From CALCNS01 sp937897315 (lineage in GTDB: Bacteria; Bacillota; JAAYKD01), in the NCBI GenBank assembly GCA_036744005.1, contig DAINOJ010000007.1, positions 1-64,000 of the forward strand: a DNA stretch of 64,000 bases, in the 5' to 3' direction. The position numbers and the translations under genes are program-made. The notes below the pieces were generated by a model. The model ran no database searches. It saw only the letters and a program-made list of their open reading frames with translations, and was not told the origin of the DNA. Shown here one piece after another: positions 60,573-64,000 of the stretch. Numbering within the stretch: position 1 is the first letter of the stretch; each line of letters begins with the position of its first letter.

Positions 60573-61781
60573 TTAAAATCCTTTTTGCCAGGGTTCTCGC
60601 CAGGTAGCGCGATCCCAGACTTTTTGTCCGTTGACCCAGGTTTGTAAAACACTGCTGCGCAAGGAGAGTGGGTGCCCGTCGTATAAGACGAAGTCGGCAT
60701 CTTTTCCGACCGCTAAGGAACCGACGCGGTCTTCTATGCCGGTGACTTTTGCACCATTGATGGTTAAAGCACGTAGAGTGGCTTCTTCCGATAGCCCTTC
60801 CCGGTATGCTAAAGAACCAGCCAGGCGAATGAGTTCAATGGCCAATACCGAAGCATCAGTGGTTAACGAGAAGCAGACTCCGGCTTTTTCCAAGGCAATG
60901 GCTGTTTGGAAACCTTTGGCATGCACTTCTTGTTTGCTGCGCGAACCCATGGTGGGTCCTAAAGTGCAAAGAATATTGCGTTTCGCAATTTCATCTGCAA
61001 CCAAATGCCCGCTGGTGGTGTGCTCAATGGTGATGATCACTTGAAACTCGTCTGCGATGCGCATAGCGGTGAGAATGTCGTCGGCTCGGTGAGCATGGAC
61101 TCGACCCGGAATCTCACGGCGCAAGAAGGGAAGTAGGGGCTCCAGTTGCAAGTTGATACTGAAGTCTTTGCCTTCGGCTTCAGCTTTGGCTTTGCTCGCC
61201 ATATACTCTTTGGCTTTCAATAAAGCATCGCGTAACACAGCAGCAGAACCCATGCGGGTGGTGGGGATGGCACCGGTAGAACCGACTGCGCGTTTGGGAT
61301 TTTCACCCAACGCAATCTTCACACCCGTGTTACGTTTAATGACCAACTCTTCACGGGTCTTACCATACATTTTAGCGGCAAACCCGGTTCCGGTAATCAC
61401 TTTACCGCTTCCCGGTAAAATATTGGCACTGGTGACGCCACCGGCCAGGGCATCATCCAAGTGTCGATGACGCGGGTCAAAGTGGTAATAGTAATCGACT
61501 TCCGGTGAGCAAGCTTTGCCCAAACTACCACCGGACCCGTTGGCTTCGTAAGCGTCTTCGTCATGATTCCAATCGTGGGCAATTAAGTGACTGTGTGCTT
61601 CGACCATGCCAGGCATGATTTGCACTCGCCCAAAATCGAGCAATTCCACATCGGAAGGTAGAGTCAAACGGGGTTCGACAGCCGAGATCTTTCCATCTTC
61701 TATTAGGAGGATGCCGTTATGCAACACACCTGCCTGATCTACGGTGTACATGGTTTCCGCGGTAATCGCCAGTCGTTTCAT
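60573..61781 (-). CDS. Amidohydrolase, paralog 1 of a tandem triple
   Basis: A 402-residue metal-dependent hydrolase of the imidazolonepropionase-like type. Metal ligands are visible: HSH in VEAHSHL, HAH in RVHAHRADD, His in IEHTTSGHL, and Asp in TTDASV. A Lys lies in LPGSGKVITG. ATG 61781 follows GGAGGGGCTAAG. Two more paralogs lie immediately upstream in the same operon, with 1-base gaps. Probable substrates are cyclic amides or dipeptide-like ureido compounds, in line with the peptide uptake genes nearby. Confidence 0.9.
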   Translation of the reverse strand: MKRLAITAETMYTVDQAGVLHNGILLIEDGKISAVEPRLTLPSDVELLDFGRVQIMPGMVEAHSHLIAHDWNHDEDAYEANGSGGSLGKACSPEVDYYYHFDPRHRHLDDALAGGVTSANILPGSGKVITGTGFAAKMYGKTREELVIKRNTGVKIALGENPKRAVGSTGAIPTTRMGSAAVLRDALLKAKEYMASKAKAEAEGKDFSINLQLEPLLPFLRREIPGRVHAHRADDILTAMRIADEFQVIITIEHTTSGHLVADEIAKRNILCTLGPTMGSRSKQEVHAKGFQTAIALEKAGVCFSLTTDASVLAIELIRLAGSLAYREGLSEEATLRALTINGAKVTGIEDRVGSLAVGKDADFVLYDGHPLSLRSSVLQTWVNGQKVWDRATWREPWQKGF

Positions 61782-61782
61782 C

Positions 61783-62931
61783 TTAGCCCCTCCTATCCAG
61801 CACAATATTGCCGTCAATAAAAACGGTTTCCACTTTGGTTAAGGTTTCAAAAGGATGCCCACTCCAAATCACCAAATCGGCCCGTTTACCCACTTCTAAA
61901 CTGCCCATTTGCTCGTCAATTCCCAGGATTTGTGCCGGATACAGCGTAATCGCTTTGAATGCTTCTTCCTCGTTCATGCCTTCGCGACAGGCAATGGCTG
62001 CTGTAGTCACTAAGTGGTCGATTCCAGTTTGGGGATGTTCGGTTGAAAGAGCAAAGCGTAAGCCTGCCTGAGACAATATGCCAGGGGTTTTGTGCGAAGT
62101 GGTTTGGAATAAGCCACGACGGTTCATTAGTATAGGACCGACCATCATCTCGACCTTGGCTTTGACCAATTCTTCCACGCAGAAATATCCCTCACTGACC
62201 CGCTGCAGAATGACTCGGAAGCCCCATTCGTTGGCCAATTCCAAAGCATTTTGAATGTCGTGTAGGTAAACCACTTGCATAATAAGGGGAAGTTTTCCTT
62301 CCAGCACGTCTACCATGGGTGCCAAGCGATATCCGGCTTCGGGGAGGTCTTTGCCTTCTTTCGCGGCTTTGTCGCGTTTGGCCATGAACTCTTTGGCTTT
62401 TTGCAGTTCATTGACCAATTTGGCGACCATCTCGCTGCGATCACGGAATCCTTGACGCGGGTTTCCACCACCGACGAGATTCACGTATAAGCCAAACGGT
62501 TCTTTGACCACCATTTTGTCGATGATATTGCTACCGGCGGTATGTATAACAGCACTTTGTCCGGCGACAATCGCCGAAGAACCGGGGCAAACATTCACCG
62601 TGGTCACGCCACCCTCGAGAGCATCTTGGAAGGAGAGGTCGGTCGGTAGTATTCCATCGAGAGCTTTTAAGTACGTGCCCATTTTTTCGTGGACTTCATC
62701 CTCATCGGCTCCAATGGCACCCACGGTTTCTTCGTGGAGCCCCGGTCTGCCGCAAGCTTCAATCAGTCCGGGAGTAATGGTTTTTCCGGTGGCGTCGTAA
62801 ACTGTTACATCGTCAGCCACATCAAGGTTTGAACCCAAAGCGGCAATATGACCATCCTCTACGAGCAGAGAAGCATTCTCTACAATACCATGGCTCATCG
62901 TCATGAGACGGGCGTTTTTAATCCACAACAT
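61783..62931 (-). CDS. Amidohydrolase-like protein, paralog 2, metal ligands lost
   Basis: A 382-residue paralog of its two neighbours. Alignment by eye shows all metal ligands replaced: EACGRP for EAHxHL, IMQVVYLHD for xHAHRADD, LQRVSEGYF for IEHxxxxH, and STEHPQ for TTDAxx. The Lys region reads CPGSSAIVAG instead of xPGSGKxxxG. It keeps the fold and the C-terminal motif SLEVGKRADLVIWSGHP. So it is probably a pseudo-enzyme acting as a structural or regulatory partner of the active paralogs. ATG 62931 follows GGAGGGCGTCTAAA. The open frame is intact, so it is not a decayed pseudogene. Confidence 0.88.
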   Translation of the reverse strand: MLWIKNARLMTMSHGIVENASLLVEDGHIAALGSNLDVADDVTVYDATGKTITPGLIEACGRPGLHEETVGAIGADEDEVHEKMGTYLKALDGILPTDLSFQDALEGGVTTVNVCPGSSAIVAGQSAVIHTAGSNIIDKMVVKEPFGLYVNLVGGGNPRQGFRDRSEMVAKLVNELQKAKEFMAKRDKAAKEGKDLPEAGYRLAPMVDVLEGKLPLIMQVVYLHDIQNALELANEWGFRVILQRVSEGYFCVEELVKAKVEMMVGPILMNRRGLFQTTSHKTPGILSQAGLRFALSTEHPQTGIDHLVTTAAIACREGMNEEEAFKAITLYPAQILGIDEQMGSLEVGKRADLVIWSGHPFETLTKVETVFIDGNIVLDRRG

Positions 62932-62932
62932 T

Positions 62933-64000
62933 TTAGACGCCCTCCTTTTCCCAGTCTTCTTTATCGCGATCGATGTCGAATGCCAATACACCATTGACAA
63001 AAACTTTTTCAACACGCGTAAGCAATTCCAAGGGATGTCCATCCAAAATCAGCACATCGGCATCTTTGCCAACATCCAAGGAGCCTACGCGGTTTTCCAC
63101 ACCAATGATTTCGGCAGAGGTTAGTGTCATAGAGCGGATGGCTCCGGCTTCACTCATACCTGCCCGGTGACTTAAAGCCACACAAGTGCGCAAATATTCT
63201 TGTGGAACAACGCCGGCATCGGTGGTGATACACACTTTCACACCGACTTTTTCTAGGATACCGGCTGCTACAAAGTCTTTGCGAGCGGTTTCCACTTTGG
63301 TACGAGCCATGGTGGGTCCCAACACACAGGGCACATTGCGCTTTTTGATCTCATCAACAATAATATGGGCTTCGGACGCGTGCTCGATGGAACATTGGAA
63401 GCCAAACTCGTCGGCAGCACGTAAGGCCATCATAATATCGTCGGCTCTGTGCGCATGAATACGGGCCTTGAGTTCGCCTTTTAATACTTTAACCAACGGT
63501 TCCAATTGGTAGTTCACAGGTGTCTCCGGGTCTTTTTCGCGCTTGGCCATATACGACTTGGCTTTCAGGAAAGCATCTCGCAGCAATGCTCCACTGCCCA
63601 TGCGGGTAGAAGGAGACTGATTGCGAGAGCCAAAATTGCGTTTCGGGTTCTCACCCAACGCCATCTTGACTTCAGCCGGGTTCATGAGCACCATGTCTTT
63701 ACGACTCTTACCAAAGGTTTTGGCGATGATACCCATACCGGAGATAATCTTACCGGAACCGGGACGGGTTAAAATGGTGGTGACACCGGCTTCGAGCGCT
63801 TGTTTGAGTTGCACATGACGAGGATTGAAGGCATAGTAGCTCATCAATTCGGGAGTCACTGCCGGGCCAAACCCACCACCACCGGCAGGAGCACCATCGG
63901 CATCTATGTGATTCTCTTCTTCACCAACACCAAAATCCATGACGCCCAAATGACAGTGGGCTTCCACAATGCCGGGCATAACGAACTTACCGGCGGCATC
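62933..64000 (-). CDS. Amidohydrolase, paralog 3 (5' end outside the window)
   Basis: At least 355 residues; the frame is open to the right edge (DAAGKFVMPGIVEAHCHL), so the N-terminus lies outside. The metal site is intact: HCH, ARIHAHRADD, IEHASEAHI and TTDAGV. The Lys is in RPGSGKIISG. It is most like paralog 1, and is transcribed first. The spacing between the three genes is one base each, so they are translationally linked and probably form one complex or pathway. Confidence 0.9.
   Translation of the reverse strand, partial: DAAGKFVMPGIVEAHCHLGVMDFGVGEEENHIDADGAPAGGGGFGPAVTPELMSYYAFNPRHVQLKQALEAGVTTILTRPGSGKIISGMGIIAKTFGKSRKDMVLMNPAEVKMALGENPKRNFGSRNQSPSTRMGSGALLRDAFLKAKSYMAKREKDPETPVNYQLEPLVKVLKGELKARIHAHRADDIMMALRAADEFGFQCSIEHASEAHIIVDEIKKRNVPCVLGPTMARTKVETARKDFVAAGILEKVGVKVCITTDAGVVPQEYLRTCVALSHRAGMSEAGAIRSMTLTSAEIIGVENRVGSLDVGKDADVLILDGHPLELLTRVEKVFVNGVLAFDIDRDKEDWEKEGV

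Overview
The window looks like chromosomal DNA of a mid-GC, low-oxygen member of the Firmicutes, most likely class Clostridia. Supporting signs are AGGAGG-type ribosome sites with frequent TTG and GTG starts, a SigI/RsgI pair, YitT, a type-2 TyrRS, an LctBCD-like flavin/ETF lactate dehydrogenase set with a ferredoxin-fused EtfA, tandem large serine recombinases, and many peptide and amino-acid catabolic genes. I cannot name the genus.

Layout. 1-4199 is the end of a prophage or integrative element: a truncated amidase/SPOR endolysin, a zinc-knuckle HTH protein, a SHOCT-like protein and two tandem large serine recombinases. 4200-12019 is visibly AT-rich in its first half. It reads as a RiPP-type cluster: an Eis-like acetyltransferase, a 39-residue Cys-Cys-Cys precursor-like peptide with a palindromic upstream site and a downstream hairpin, a radical SAM/SPASM maturase, two FtsX-type permeases (one with a lipoyl-like tail) and an ABC ATPase. 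12419-12618 carries a tRNA-Gln/tRNA-Glu operon on the minus strand. 12737-16916 has a double GNAT, a cysteine-synthase-fold enzyme, a second radical SAM protein, and tyrS behind a structured leader whose pairings are mutually exclusive with a terminator.

17122-27937 holds a small membrane protein, sigI-rsgI, a HAD phosphatase, a rhodanese, a second FtsX/ATPase transporter and two AAA/DUF4143 ATPases with palindromic promoters. 28026-32930 holds a Rieske oxygenase behind a Fur/PerR-like box, a frameshifted 2-hydroxyacid dehydrogenase, a kinase-like protein, a dense DnaA-box cluster in a 658-base gap, an unknown gene and an aldo-keto reductase. 33055-39093 is an operon-like run: nucleotidyltransferase, amidohydrolase, FAD-linked dehydrogenase, EtfB and EtfA. 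39288-45705 holds a P-loop kinase, a nucleotidyltransferase-GNAT fusion, a methyltransferase, a YitT protein behind a hairpin leader, and an ArsR/permease/thioredoxin operon.

45864-64000 holds an XRE-TPR regulator, a heterodimeric ABC exporter, and then a catabolic block: HpcH-type aldolase, membrane dipeptidase, D-serine dehydratase, an oligopeptide ABC importer without ATPases, an FMN-binding protein, an aspartate-type aminotransferase and three tandem amidohydrolases, the middle one lacking all the metal ligands its neighbours keep. A palindromic REP-like repeat with a GGGGAC/GTCCCC core occurs near tyrS and on both sides of the P-loop kinase gene. The most novel-looking items are the RiPP-type cluster, the tyrS leader, the DnaA-box cluster and the dead middle amidohydrolase.
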